NCBI GenBank assembly: GCA_009784445.1
Contig: WRBQ01000008.1
Span: 1-60,800, forward strand
DNA length: 60,800 nt
Reading direction: 5' to 3'
Source: Oscillospiraceae bacterium
GTDB taxonomy: Bacteria > Bacillota > Clostridia > Oscillospirales > Acutalibacteraceae
Position 1 is the stretch's first letter, and the number at the start of each line of letters is the position of its first letter. Position numbers and translations under genes: made by a program. Under the pieces are notes generated by a model that saw only the letters and a program-made list of their open reading frames with translations, was not told where the DNA came from and made no database searches. Positions 8,329-19,000 of the stretch are shown piece by piece.

Positions 8329-9045
8329 ATGAAAAACCGCCTCATCACCCTGCACCCCGCGTGGCTGCCCCGCGAGTTCACCCGCATACTGGTCGTGCTG
8401 GGTGTGGGCACCGCCTTGCTGCAACTTGTGCTGTTTGCCACCAGCTTTCGCTATGGCTGGGGATGGATGCCATGGAATATGTTCCTCGCATGGCTGCCGC
8501 TGGTGTTTGCCTGCGGCGTGCTGTGGAGTGCACATCGCAAGTGGCGCGTGCTCACATGGATTTGCTGGCCGCTGTGGCTGCTGTTCTACCCCAACGCGCC
8601 ATATCTCTTCACCAGCCTGCTGCACCTGAACAGCGTCAACTTCATCGACGGCCGAAATCAACAGTGGATTTTCCTTTTCACCACCAATCCCGCCGCCTGG
8701 TTCTCGCTGCTGTTGATGATCGCCGGCGTGGGCATGGGCGTGCTGTTTGGCTTTGTTTCGCTTGCCATGCTGCAACGGCAGGTCGCGCGGCGGCTCGGCC
8801 CAATCTGGGGCTGGCTGCTGGTGGTTGTGACATCGTTGTTGTCTGGTTGGGCAATTTGGATGGGCCGCGGTGCGCTGCGCCTGAACAGCTGGTATCTCTT
8901 CACCCAGCCGCTGCACACGCTTGGCGAGATTTTCAGTACCATGGACGAAAACGCCCTGCAACTGAGCCTAATTTTTGCCGCAATGTGCCTAGGCGGCTAT
9001 GTGTTGGTGTGGGCACTGCTGCCGAAGGATAAGGAGTGTGTATGA
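8329..9045 (+). CDS. DUF1361 integral membrane protein
   Basis: 238 residues with about six to seven hydrophobic segments. The stretches GWMPWNMFLAWLPL and LFYPNAPYLFTSLLHL match the conserved core of the DUF1361 family. Function is unknown. GAGGAGC-type site upstream; the stop codon overlaps the ATG of the next gene (ATGA at 9042-9045), so the two products are made in a coupled way. Confidence 0.8.
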   Translation: MKNRLITLHPAWLPREFTRILVVLGVGTALLQLVLFATSFRYGWGWMPWNMFLAWLPLVFACGVLWSAHRKWRVLTWICWPLWLLFYPNAPYLFTSLLHLNSVNFIDGRNQQWIFLFTTNPAAWFSLLLMIAGVGMGVLFGFVSLAMLQRQVARRLGPIWGWLLVVVTSLLSGWAIWMGRGALRLNSWYLFTQPLHTLGEIFSTMDENALQLSLIFAAMCLGGYVLVWALLPKDKECV

Positions 9046-10409
9046 AGAAAATCGCAGTATTGCTTATTGCGCTAGTGATGCTGGTGGGCTTCGCTTTGCC
9101 CGCATTTGCGCAGGAGGATGAAGCGCCTCTCACTTGGCAGGAGCAATATTGGCAGGTTTACTGGCAGGTGGCGGGGGCGCTGCACACCGGTGAAGTGGAA
9201 GTCGAACCATGGCAAATGCCTCTCGTTACCCTATGGGATATCAACAATGATGGAATTTTGGACTTAGTGATGCTTAGGGGAAACTTGTTTGCAACGATCA
9301 TCGATGGTCAGTTGCAATATAGCACCGAACTGGATTTTTCGCGATTCACTCCTACGCACGACTTCCAAACGGACGAGTTGCGTTTGCTGCGCAGAAGTGC
9401 TGGTGTTACGGATGAAATGATAATCGATTGGGATGACCTTAGTTTGGTTGTGCAAAACATATATCGCCGTGAAATGCATAGCCGACGCCCTAGAATTCTT
9501 TTTCGCTACACAATACATTATGTTGCTGGTGTGCCTGTTAGCAGTGGAGAGTTTCGCCGATTGCGCAACGCCTTTGATGACGGCGCTCGTTTTGAACGAT
9601 TGACCCCGCGCGACAATCTCACTTTTTTTCATGTGGTGCGCGGAGATATATACGACGAAGTGCGCGAAAACTTTTTCACCTTGATGGACGAGTTAAGCAA
9701 TAGTGGATCGCTCTATGTGCAACCTATTGAGGGGCTATATCCCGCGACAATATTCATTGAAATTGAAGTGCGTGATAACGTGTGGCGTTGGTTCGGAATA
9801 CTAGCAGATAGGCATTCGAGTTGGCTCAGCTGGTTGTTTTGGCTTTCCGTTTGTATCATGGGTAGATCGCGGTGCAAGCGCAAGCGCCAACAAGCCCCCC
9901 TCACCGCCATTGCCTGCGTGGACCAAAACTGGGCTATCGGCCACGAAAATCAACTGCTGTTTCACATTCCCGGTGATATGGGGCGTTTCAAACACATCAC
10001 CATGGGGCACGTGTTGCTCATGGGTCGCAACACCTACGACAGTCTGCCAAAGTCGCCGTCTGGCTTTCCCAATCTGCCCGGGCGCAAAATTGTGGTGGTA
10101 TCGCGTGACGCTGACTTTAAGCCGCGAGGCAGGCATGTGCATGTTTGCCGCACTCTGGATGAAGCCGTGGTTAAGGCGAAATCGCTGGGCAAGGTGTTCG
10201 TGATTGGTGGCGGGCAGGTCTACGATGCGTTGCTGCCGCTGTGCAACACCGCGCTCATTACCCAAGTGGATGCTGCCGCTGAACAGGCTGACGCATTCTT
10301 CCCCAACTTGGATAATTACCCCGACTGGAGCCTGACCAAAACAGAAGAATGGCGCACACATAACGGTCTAAAGTGGCGTCCGTGTGAATATAATCGTCAA
10401 AACTTGTGA
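9042..10409 (+). CDS. Exported domain - membrane helix - dihydrofolate reductase fusion
   Basis: A 455-residue protein. Residues 1-24 are a signal peptide (KKIAVLLIALVMLVGFALPAFA). Residues about 25-255 form an unrecognised domain predicted outside the cell, with WDINNDGILDL resembling a Ca-binding DxNxDGxxD loop. Residues about 262-282 form a membrane helix (SWLSWLFWLSVCIMG) followed by a basic stop-transfer stretch (RSRCKRKR). From about residue 290 a full dihydrofolate reductase follows: ACVDQNWAIG, IPGDMGRFK (catalytic Asp), LLMGRNTYDSLP, GRKIVVVSRD, VFVIGGGQVYDALLP. The topology puts the enzyme in the cytoplasm, where it would make tetrahydrofolate. The frame is uninterrupted. Free DHFR from an internal ATG at 9857 is possible but has no clear ribosome binding site. 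DHFR assignment is sure; fusion as the real product is likely. Confidence 0.85.
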   Translation: MKKIAVLLIALVMLVGFALPAFAQEDEAPLTWQEQYWQVYWQVAGALHTGEVEVEPWQMPLVTLWDINNDGILDLVMLRGNLFATIIDGQLQYSTELDFSRFTPTHDFQTDELRLLRRSAGVTDEMIIDWDDLSLVVQNIYRREMHSRRPRILFRYTIHYVAGVPVSSGEFRRLRNAFDDGARFERLTPRDNLTFFHVVRGDIYDEVRENFFTLMDELSNSGSLYVQPIEGLYPATIFIEIEVRDNVWRWFGILADRHSSWLSWLFWLSVCIMGRSRCKRKRQQAPLTAIACVDQNWAIGHENQLLFHIPGDMGRFKHITMGHVLLMGRNTYDSLPKSPSGFPNLPGRKIVVVSRDADFKPRGRHVHVCRTLDEAVVKAKSLGKVFVIGGGQVYDALLPLCNTALITQVDAAAEQADAFFPNLDNYPDWSLTKTEEWRTHNGLKWRPCEYNRQNL

Positions 10410-10427
10410 AAATCAACAAAATAACCC

Positions 10428-10456
10428 TTGCAATTGTCATTCAAATGCGGTATAAT
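10428..10456 (+). promoter_or_regulatory. Promoter of the PHP gene
   Basis: TTGCAA at 10428-10433, 17-base spacer, TATAAT at 10451-10456. Confidence 0.7.
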
Positions 10457-10498
10457 GTAAAATAGGAACCCAATTTATTCCGGCGAGGGGGAAGTGCC

Positions 10499-11350
10499 AT
10501 GGCAGGCGACCTGCATTGTCACACACGGCTTTCCATGGGATCTATGGGCATTGAAGACCTGCTTGCGCTAGCCAAAGCGCAGGGGATTACTCACCTTGCC
10601 ATTGTGGACCAAGACTGCATGGCTGGCACCGTGCGCGCGCGCATGCTTGGTGAGCGCCACGGCATTCACGTGCTGCATGGCGTGGAGATTTCCTGCTCGA
10701 CTGCTGATGGCCGCGAGCTGCACCTGTTGTGCTATCTTGCGGATAACCCTAGCCGTCTAGAAGGCTTGTGTCACCAGAACATCAACGCGCGCAAACAAAC
10801 CATGCAACACATGGTGGCGAAGTTTTTGCGGCGTTTCCCCGTGAGCCTTGCGCTGGTGAAGGAATGCGCCAAAGGCAGCACCTGTGTGTATCCCCAGCAT
10901 TTGATGCGCGCTCTAGTCGAAAGCGGCCTCACTGACCGTTTTTGCGGCGAGCTTTATCAAGAGCTATTTGACCCAAGCAGCCGCGATAATATCCTGTCTC
11001 CTGCGGCATTTCTCAGCCCGCAAGAGGTATTGCAGGCCATTCATCAAGCGGGTGGAGTTGCGGTGTTGGCGCATCCCGGCGAAAACACCTGTGCACTGGA
11101 CATGCTTGACGAGCTGATTGCCGCAGGCCTTGATGGCATTGAAGTGCTGCACCCAGCCAACAGTCGAAACATACAAAAACAGCTGCTTGGCATCGCCAAA
11201 CAGGCGGGCATGTTGGTCACCGGTGGCAGCGATTTCCGCGGTATGTACGGCACGGCAACCGTGGGGCAAACGCAAATGAACGATGCACAGCTAGCGCTAT
11301 TGCTTGGCTATAAATCGCGCATGAAACGAAAACTGGCAGCGAAAGGTTAA
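10499..11350 (+). CDS. PHP-domain phosphoesterase
   Basis: A 283-residue metal-dependent hydrolase. The polymerase-histidinol-phosphatase fold is shown by DLHCHTRLSMGS (HxH, residues 5-7), AIVDQDCMAG, HGVEISC and VLAHPGEN (metal ligands), and a final GGSDFRG. Most Clostridial homologues are 3',5'-nucleoside bisphosphate phosphatases or 5'-3' exonuclease-like enzymes (RNase AM/YciV type), which is the likely activity. GAGGGGGA precedes the ATG. Three bases separate it from the next gene, so it heads an operon 10499-12513. Confidence 0.88.
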   Translation: MAGDLHCHTRLSMGSMGIEDLLALAKAQGITHLAIVDQDCMAGTVRARMLGERHGIHVLHGVEISCSTADGRELHLLCYLADNPSRLEGLCHQNINARKQTMQHMVAKFLRRFPVSLALVKECAKGSTCVYPQHLMRALVESGLTDRFCGELYQELFDPSSRDNILSPAAFLSPQEVLQAIHQAGGVAVLAHPGENTCALDMLDELIAAGLDGIEVLHPANSRNIQKQLLGIAKQAGMLVTGGSDFRGMYGTATVGQTQMNDAQLALLLGYKSRMKRKLAAKG

Positions 11351-11353
11351 CGC

Positions 11354-11893
11354 ATGGACACTGACATTAAAATCTTTGGGCAACAAGAAAACAACGAAAA
11401 CTTGGACGAAATGGCGGCGCAGACCGAACAACTGCGCCAAGCTGGGTTGCTTGGTGCTGCCAAGCGGCTTGGGCGCGAGCTTGCCGGCATGTCGGCTAAA
11501 TCGCCCGAGGTGATTGCCATTGCCGAAAGCTTCGGCTTTAGCCTTACCCCTGCGCGTGAGCAGCATCTGCAAGTGCTCATGGTGTACTCTGCCCAGCATG
11601 CCCTGCGCAAAGTGCTGCAACCCGCCTTGCTAGCCGAGGCTGCCATCACCACCATGAACAACACGCTCATTAACCACTCGCGTGATTTTTGGGCCACCAT
11701 TTCCGACGGCAGCGCCTTCACGCAATATCTTCTCGCCAAGCGTGAAACGCCCGACACTACCAAGGCGCAGGTCATGGGCAAGGTCTTTGCCCGCGTGTGC
11801 GCGCAAGAAGACAACGCCGACCTGCACCGCTTGGGCGAAACCGTCTTCAATGCGGCGCATGATCTCGTGGCGGCAAAATGGGAGAATGCATGA
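11354..11893 (+). CDS. Conserved hypothetical helical protein
   Basis: 179 residues, predicted almost entirely alpha-helical, no signal or membrane segment, no catalytic motif recognised. Sequence features include AAKRLGRELAG and a late segment VMGKVFARVCAQEDNADLHRLGE. It is the middle gene of the PHP operon; its last four bases (ATGA) overlap the next start. Function unknown. Confidence 0.65.
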   Translation: MDTDIKIFGQQENNENLDEMAAQTEQLRQAGLLGAAKRLGRELAGMSAKSPEVIAIAESFGFSLTPAREQHLQVLMVYSAQHALRKVLQPALLAEAAITTMNNTLINHSRDFWATISDGSAFTQYLLAKRETPDTTKAQVMGKVFARVCAQEDNADLHRLGETVFNAAHDLVAAKWENA

Positions 11894-12513
11894 GTACGCA
11901 ACCGCGTGAGTGTGAAAGCCTCGATCCCCAATGGCTGCTTAAATTTTTGCTGGTTTGGCTGACATGGACAGTGCTGAGCCGAGTTCCGTTTTGGGTGAGC
12001 CATTGGATAGGGCTAGTCATTTTTTTCATTGCCTGGATTGGTCTGATTGTAGCGGCAGTTGTGCTGAAAAAATGGGAAGTGCTGTGGCCGACTCCGATGC
12101 ATTACGTTGCCTCGCTTGTCGTGTTTGTTTTGGGGGTGGATTTGCTTGTTTTTGGCCATCTGCCCAGTGCTGCCAATACACGTCTTTATGTTGACATCAT
12201 CTTGCAAGTGCTGTTTTTTGGCCTCATGCTTGCGCTCATTGCCCGCCATCAAGGTGAGCGACGCTGGTGGCGTTGGTCATACCCGGCACTGCTGTTTTGC
12301 GCCCAAACCATTAGATTCTCAATGGTTGCTTTTGCTGCCGGCTGGCCGAGACATTGGGTTAGTGTGGTTTACGAATTGCACGTCATGTTGTGTTATGTTT
12401 TTGCTGTGGCGCTACCTATTCTCTGGCTTTGGTTCAAACATCGGAACATGCATAAAAACACATCGCAGGCGGCTAACTGCCTCCTCACACGCGCCTGTAG
12501 CTCAGCCGGATAG
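11890..12513 (+). CDS. Small multi-pass membrane protein overlapping tRNA-Arg
   Basis: About 207 residues with five to six hydrophobic helices (for example LLKFLLVWLTWTVLS, LVIFFIAWIGLIVAAVVL, ILQVLFFGLMLALIA). No family recognised; the general plan resembles DUF998-like or YhhN-like membrane proteins but no signature supports this. The start at 11890 is an ATGA overlap with the previous gene and follows GGGAG. The last seven codons lie inside the tRNA-Arg gene (12491-12513), an unusual overlap; the end of the protein (CLLTRACSSAG) is therefore encoded by tRNA sequence. Confidence 0.7.
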   Translation: MSTQPRECESLDPQWLLKFLLVWLTWTVLSRVPFWVSHWIGLVIFFIAWIGLIVAAVVLKKWEVLWPTPMHYVASLVVFVLGVDLLVFGHLPSAANTRLYVDIILQVLFFGLMLALIARHQGERRWWRWSYPALLFCAQTIRFSMVAFAAGWPRHWVSVVYELHVMLCYVFAVALPILWLWFKHRNMHKNTSQAANCLLTRACSSAG

Positions 12514-12567
12514 AGCGTCCGCCTCCTAAGCGGAAGGCCAGGGGTTCGACTCCCTTCAGGCGCGCCA
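12491..12567 (+). tRNA. tRNA-Arg (anticodon CCT)
   Basis: A cloverleaf fits: acceptor GCGCCTG with CAGGCGC, D arm GCTC..GAGC, anticodon stem TCCGC/GCGGA around loop CTCCTAA (anticodon CCT, reads AGG), T arm AGGGG TTCGACT CCCTT, discriminator G and encoded CCA. No strong promoter is visible directly upstream, so it may be cotranscribed with the membrane protein gene it overlaps. Confidence 0.95.
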
Positions 12568-12612
12568 CCACCTGCGGTGGAACTTGGTCGCTTCGCTGTG
12601 CATTGCGCCAGC
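12568..12612. repeat. Palindromic repeat, family 1 (CCACCTGCGGTGG type), copy A
   Basis: Starts with CCACCTGCGGTGG directly after the CCA end of tRNA-Arg, then GGTCGCTTCGCTGTGC. Five other copies are at 26277, 30172, 39486 (diverged), 45089 and 58460. Confidence 0.8.
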
Positions 12613-12637
12613 CTGCGCGAGAGGCTCCTCGCTACGT

Positions 12638-12672
12638 CCTATGCCGGTTTCGTGTATAGGGCATCTTTTTTT
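12638..12672 (+). terminator. Terminator after tRNA-Arg
   Basis: CCTATGC pairs with GTATAGG (one G-U), followed by a T run at 12665-12672. A related hairpin (CCTATGC..GCATAGG) terminates the giant gene at 20348-20385. Confidence 0.65.
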
Positions 12673-12682
12673 GCAATTTTCC

Positions 12683-12711
12683 TTGACATTCCCGTCCAAA
12701 TGCCGTATAAT
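12683..12711 (+). promoter_or_regulatory. Consensus sigma-A promoter of tRNA-Ser
   Basis: Perfect TTGACA (12683-12688), 17-base spacer, perfect TATAAT (12706-12711); the tRNA begins 10 bases after the -10 box. Confidence 0.9.
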
Positions 12712-12721
12712 ATGATGGAAA

Positions 12722-12810
12722 GGAAGCGTATCGAAGTGGTCATAACGAGCCGCACTCGAAATGCGGTTGCCCGCAAGGGCACGAGAGTTCGAATCTCTCC
12801 GCTTCCGCCA
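12722..12810 (+). tRNA. tRNA-Ser (anticodon CGA)
   Basis: Class II tRNA of 89 bases with encoded CCA. Acceptor GGAAGCG/CGCTTCC, anticodon stem CCGCA/TGCGG around CTCGAAA (anticodon CGA, reads TCG), a long variable arm (GCCCGCAAGGGC) and T arm GAGAG TTCGAAT CTCTC. Confidence 0.95.
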
Positions 12811-12857
12811 CGCCTGCGGCGAGCACCCTCGCGCGCAGGCTTTTCATTTTATCTAAC

Positions 12858-12890
12858 GATGCGACCCGCGACTGGGTGGCATCTTTTTTT
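12858..12890 (+). terminator. Terminator after tRNA-Ser
   Basis: GATGC-ACCC pairs with GGGT-GCATC around a short loop, followed by seven to eight T residues at 12883-12890. Confidence 0.8.
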
Positions 12891-12984
12891 ATGCAATTGT
12901 TGCAATTCCGGCGGCGTGTGCGCTGCGCATAGATCGTTTCCTTTGTGAAAATTAACAAATTTTTCGCGAATCGTTGATAAACTA

Positions 12985-13014
12985 TTGACAGAAGGTGTGC
13001 GCTTGTGTTATACT
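12985..13014 (+). promoter_or_regulatory. Promoter of the giant surface-protein gene
   Basis: TTGACA at 12985-12990, 18-base spacer, TATACT at 13009-13014. Confidence 0.8.
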
Positions 13015-13049
13015 GGCTCTAATTCTAAGTTGATGAAGGAGAATGAACG

Positions 13050-16000
13050 ATGAAGAAAACATTGCGTCGCTCGCTCAGTGTGCTGTTGGCCATCGCCATG
13101 CTGGCAAGTATGCTGGCCATTGGTGCTACGGCCAGCCCAACGGCGATCACACCCAACACGGCAGATGTAATCACCGCGCTTGCGCCGCCGTCGGTGGCCT
13201 TGCAGGTGCCCGAAACCCTGTGGCTGCAACCAAACATGACTAACGTTGCAACCATGGCCGGGCGGCAAACTGCTGTACGCGAGTGGACCAACTCCAACTT
13301 TGGGGCCGGTGCTTATGACGGCAGCGTTGCCCACACCGAGGCCTTTGCCCGCGTGCGTTTTCAAACCACAGCTCCTGACCGTGTCACCAACATCACCATC
13401 AACACGCAGATGTACAATCTTGGTGGGCGCAGTGGCGGCACCGGCGGCCTAGCGGGTTTCACGCAAACATACACCAACCGTGTGAACAACCCCACGCACC
13501 TTGATCGCGAGTTCCGTCTTACCGGCGGGCACATCACTGCTCCCGGTCTATATAGCCGCAGCTACGACCTGCTGCGCTGGACGGTTTCGTTTTACTTAGA
13601 CGGCGTGTCTGGGCACACCATTCAGGCTTACTCCGTTGTGTGGGGTCAGTCGTTGATGGCTGGCGGCGCCAGCGTTGGCGGATGGAATGGTGCCAACCGT
13701 TCGCGCACCACATTTGCGGCTATCGGGCTGCACACAACGGCCTCCGGTCACCCAGGTGCAGAGGCCGGCTTCACTGGCGCGGCGGCGGGGCAACACCTTG
13801 TGCCGCACCGTCACACCAATCATTTGCCTTTTGATTGGCTGCGCGGTATCCCCAGTGACTCAGGAATAGCTTATACACAGGGACAATTTACGCATCCAGT
13901 AACCGGTGTGACAAGCACTGTTGCTTCTGGCACGTCGGGTGGGCCATTTTTGGCTGGCGCGCATCTTTATCCTGATCTTGGCGGCCGGCTTTACGGCAAC
14001 ATCGGCGACAAGAACAACTCAGGTCAAATCGTTGCAGGTAATCTTAATACCCATTGGGGCAGCATTACGGTCAACACGCGCTTTCAAGCGCCAGCAGCCG
14101 TGGGGCTTAGCTCACGCGGCGAACGTTTTACACCCGTAGGCAATTTAGCCAACGCACAAGCGGCGCACGCCATCCCCGATTTGGTCATTGGCTTCATGCA
14201 GTCGCGCGTGCATGGCGGTGACGCACGTGTCATTCTTGCGCATACAGATGGCGACGCTCCCGCTCTTGCAAATCGCTATGCTTACTTTGGCGCGGCGGCC
14301 ACCAACTCACAATCGGCGCATTTCCGCTGGGGAGCAAGCAATGACAACAACCAAGCTCCCAACTCTGTGGCACTAACACCCGGTGCCAGCAATAATACTA
14401 CACATCATCTTTCGGTCAATGCAACCCGCAACAACTTCCAATTTGCAGGCTGGTCGCGTGGGTTGAATGTGAACACATTGTCTCGCATGGCGGGTCACTT
14501 CACCATCAACTGGCGCGACACCGCTGCCTATCGTCAAGCAAGCTCTTCCTATTGGTGGAATTACTGGCAATCAATCGACAATTTTGTGCGCCCGGCTTAT
14601 AATAACGACAACTACGGCCGCCTGCGCAACAATACCCTGCGCCTTGGTGTGCCACACACCAACTTCGCCGGCTGGAGTGTAGAATTCGGCGGCGCCGCAC
14701 GCCGCACTGCACGCAATTACCGCAGCTTGGTGGGCAGCGTACGCGTGGAGCATGTGTATCATCCCACCGGGGCGTTGCTCAACGACCACGTGCAATACGC
14801 CGATGGCCCCGGTGCGGGCTATGCTTGGACGCGCCTTGACAATCTGCGCACCGGCGACCGCGTGCGGGTGAATCCCCTAGAAATTCCCGGCATGCGCCTA
14901 CACGCCATGGTCATCCGCAGTTATCCCGGCGATGCTTGGCTGCAAACCGTCTATGCGGACGCAGACGGCAACCTACCTATTGACTATTGGCAAACCCACA
15001 TTACCGCAGGCCGCATGGTGCGTTTTCATTATGTACAAGTGCCCGTGCGCATCACGCTTAACCCCCAAAGCGGCACAGTCACGCCAACGTTTGTAGACCG
15101 TGTGCAGGGTGCAGACCATGACTTGCCTACGCCTACCCGCACCGGCTTTGGCTTCCAAGGTTGGTGGACGACCCCGGCAACCGGCGGCGAGCAAAGGCTC
15201 AACACCACGCCCGTCACTAACATGACCAACCACACGCTATATGCACGCTGGTTGGGTAACCTGTACAACTTGAACTTCAACGCAGGCGGCGGTAGTGTTA
15301 CTCCCGCTGATCGCCCCAGCCGCTTTGGCGACGAATTCGGCACACTGCCCGCCCCCACGCCGCCCTATGGCCACAGCTTTGGCAACTGGCGCATTGGCAG
15401 CACAACGGGTGAGGTCGCCGCAGCCACAACCGTGCACGACGTTGACGGCGACATCACGCTATTTGCGCATTACACAGCCAATGTGCACAGGCTCTACACC
15501 AACCTTGATTACGGCACGCACGCCAACGTGTTTGTGCGCGAAGTGACGTTTGGGCAGGTCTTTGGCGCGCTGGGCACACCCACCCGCGTGGGCTACACCT
15601 TTAGCGACTGGCGCACCAGCGGTGGCGCGCTGATTACCGAAACCGATACCCTTGCTGTGAATAGCAATGTTACCCTCTATGCACGCTGGGTGCCGCGCAC
15701 CGACACCGAGTGGCGCATGCATGTGTATACGCAAAACGTCAACGGCACATTCACCCGCACGCAAGATGCACTGCGCACCGGCACCACCGGCGCGGCAATC
15801 ACCCCGGCGGGTCATTACACTGTGCCCGATGCAGCTCGCTATGTATTCGATAACACACACACCGACAATGTCGTCACCGGCAACATTGCCGCCAACGGCA
15901 GCAGCGTGCTGCGCGTGCACTATGCCCGCCGCACCTTCCCGCTCACGCTTGATTTAGCAGGTGGCACGGGTCTCACCGCACCCGCGAACGAATTGCGATG

Positions 16001-19000
16001 GGGCTATGTGCATGACTTGGGCGCAGAACCCACGCGTTACGGTCACACCTTCACCGGCTGGAATATAACCCCCACCGACGCAAGTGCCACCATGACCACC
16101 ATCACCATGGGCACGGCAGCCACTCACGCCATCGCACAGTGGCAAGCTAACACCCACCGCCTGATGACCCACCTCAACGATGGCGAACATGACTACGTGG
16201 ACGCAGGTGCCATCACCTTTGGGCAAGCCGTGGGCAGTGTAATGCCCGCCGACCCATCGCGTGCAGGCTGGGACTTCGTGGAATGGCGCACTGACGATGG
16301 CTATGTGGTGGACGACGCTTTTGTGCTCGCCCACAATGGCAACCTAGAAATCTACGCCATTTGGGTGCCGCGTACCGACACCAACTGGGCAATTCATGTT
16401 TATCGCCAAGATGCCAGCGGCAACTTCACGTTGCAAAACGTGAGCGACCGCATCGGCGAAACCGCCAGTGCAGTGTCAGCCGCGGGCAATTATGTTTCGC
16501 CCAACGCAGACTGGTATGTGCTGGACCCAGACCATGCCAACCATGCCCCCAGCGGCTTCATCGCAGGTGACGGCAGCACTGTGCTGCGTGTGCACTATGC
16601 CCGCCGCACGTTCACGCTCACTATCGACCTCGCAGGCGGCACTGGCGTTGATGTGCTCAGCGTCACCCAAGCATGGGGCACGCAATATGTCATTCCGCAA
16701 ACGCCAACCCGCGTTGGCTTCACCTTCAGCCACTGGACAGTGACCGGCGAAAATGCTTCACTCAGCGGCACCAACACCGTGGTGATGGGCACGGCGGCCA
16801 CCACCGCCACCGCCGTGTGGACGCCGCGCAGCTTTACCGTTGCTTTTGATGCAAACAGCGGCTTGCCCGCCATGCAAAACACCACCGTAACTTTCGGCGG
16901 CAATATGGTGCTGCCCGCGCAGCCCTTGCGCACGGGCTACACCTTTGCGGGCTGGCACACCGTGAGCACAGCAACTGGCGGTGACGAAATCACCACCGCA
17001 ACGCCGGTGAATGCCACCACCATCGACGCGGCGATTCTGCCGCCAGCTGCGGCCAACACTTTCTATGCCCGCTGGACGCCCAACACGAACACCGCTTGGG
17101 CCGTGCGTATTTACACGCAAAACGCCGACGGCAGCTTCAGCTATGCAGGCACTGCGCCGCAAACCGGCACCACCGGCGCAGCCATTGCCATCGCCGATGC
17201 AACCTATACCTCGCCCAATGCCGCGCGCTATGCATTTGACGATGATCATGCGCTCAATGTGCTCAGCGGTAATATTGCAGCAGATGGCTCCACTGTGTTG
17301 CGCGTGCACTATGTGCGCAACACGGTCACCCTCACCGTAGACATGGCAGGCGGCACCGGCGTTGGTTCGCCGAGCGACGCCATGCGCTGGGGCAGCCAAT
17401 ATACCCTCACCGGCACGCCGCAACGCTATGGCTTCACCTTTGACCGCTGGGAAATCACCACCGGCCAAACAGAGGGTGCCATTGTGGTGGGCAACGTAGT
17501 GACAGTCGGGCGCATCAACACCGTTGTTACCGCCCGCTGGACAGCAAACCTGCACCGCCTGTACACCAATGTCAACCACGGTGATGCTACAGATGCGTTC
17601 CTGCGTTCCGTTGCGTTTGGGCAAGCGTATGACGTGCTGCCCGCGCTCACCCGCGCAGGCTATATCTTTGACGGTTGGTTCACCGCATCGGTTGGCGGCG
17701 ATGAAGTTACCGTTGCCACCACGCTGACGGTTAACGGCAACGTCACCGTTTACGCGCAGTGGACTGCCCGCGACGATACCCCATGGAACTTACGCATTTA
17801 CACCCAAAATGCTGACGGCAGCTTTAGCCACGCAGGCACGGTGCCGCAAACCGGCACCACCGGCGCAGCCGTGGCCGTGGCCGACGCAACCTATACCTCG
17901 CCCGACGCAGCGCTGTTTGCCTTTGATGATGACCACGCCGGCAACGTGCTCAGCGGCAACATTGCGGCCAACGGCAGCACTGTGCTGGCTGTGTACTATG
18001 CACGCAACACCTTCACACTCACCGTTGATTTAGATGGCGGCACCGGCGTTGTTTCCCCAAGCGACCCACTGCGCTGGGGGCAGATTCACGCCTTGGCTGG
18101 CACACCCACCAAAACTGGCTACACGTTCAGCGGCTGGCAAATCACCGTTGGTCAAAATGACGGCGCAAGCGTGGTGGGCAGCACCGTCACCATGGGCGCT
18201 GTTGACACCACAGTCACCGCCAACTGGATACCCAACCAGTTCCGCCTATACACCAGCCTCAACTACAGCACGCACCTGCCGGCGTTCCTGCGCACGGTGA
18301 CCTTTGGGCAAGTTTTTGGTGCACTGCCCACGGTCACTCGCCTAGGCTATGTGTTCGACACATGGCACAACGCAGGTGGCGATGTGGTGGACGCAACCAC
18401 CATCTGGGACGCCGCAGCTGACCAAACTCTCTATGCTCAATGGAACCCCGACACCTTCATTCTGGTGTTCGATCCCACCGGCGGCACCATTGTGGGCGCA
18501 ACCCAGTTCGACGTGCTGCTGGGCGATGATGTACCCGAACCCAACCTGCAATTGCGCACGGACTTTGTTTTTGGTGGTTGGTTCACCGCGCCCAACGGCG
18601 ACGGCGTTTTGGTCACGCCCGGTGAGCCGCTTACCCTTACCATGCTCAGTGAGCTTAGCCAGCAAAACCCGGCAATACCCACCACGCTTTATGCGCTGTG
18701 GTTATACGAAGGCCAGTATATCGTACAATTCGTGCTCGGCGGCGGCAACATCGCTGGCAGCACCGCAGACGTGACCGAACAGGTATATATTGATGATACC
18801 TTGCCCGTGCCCACTGGGGTGTTGCGCACCGGCCACAGCCTGCAAGGCTGGAATACCCAAGAAGACGGCCTAGGCGACTGGGTCACCGCTTCCACCGAGG
18901 TTACAGCAACACTGCTCAGTGAAGCCACGCTTGAGGACCCCGCCGTGCCCACGCAGTTCTTTGCCATTTGGCAAGCCAACGAATACCGCGTGCAGTTTGA

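Noticed and set aside
16758-17624. 288-codon minus-strand frame inside the giant gene
   Set aside because: Arises from the repetitive GC-rich coding sequence on the other strand; no start signals.
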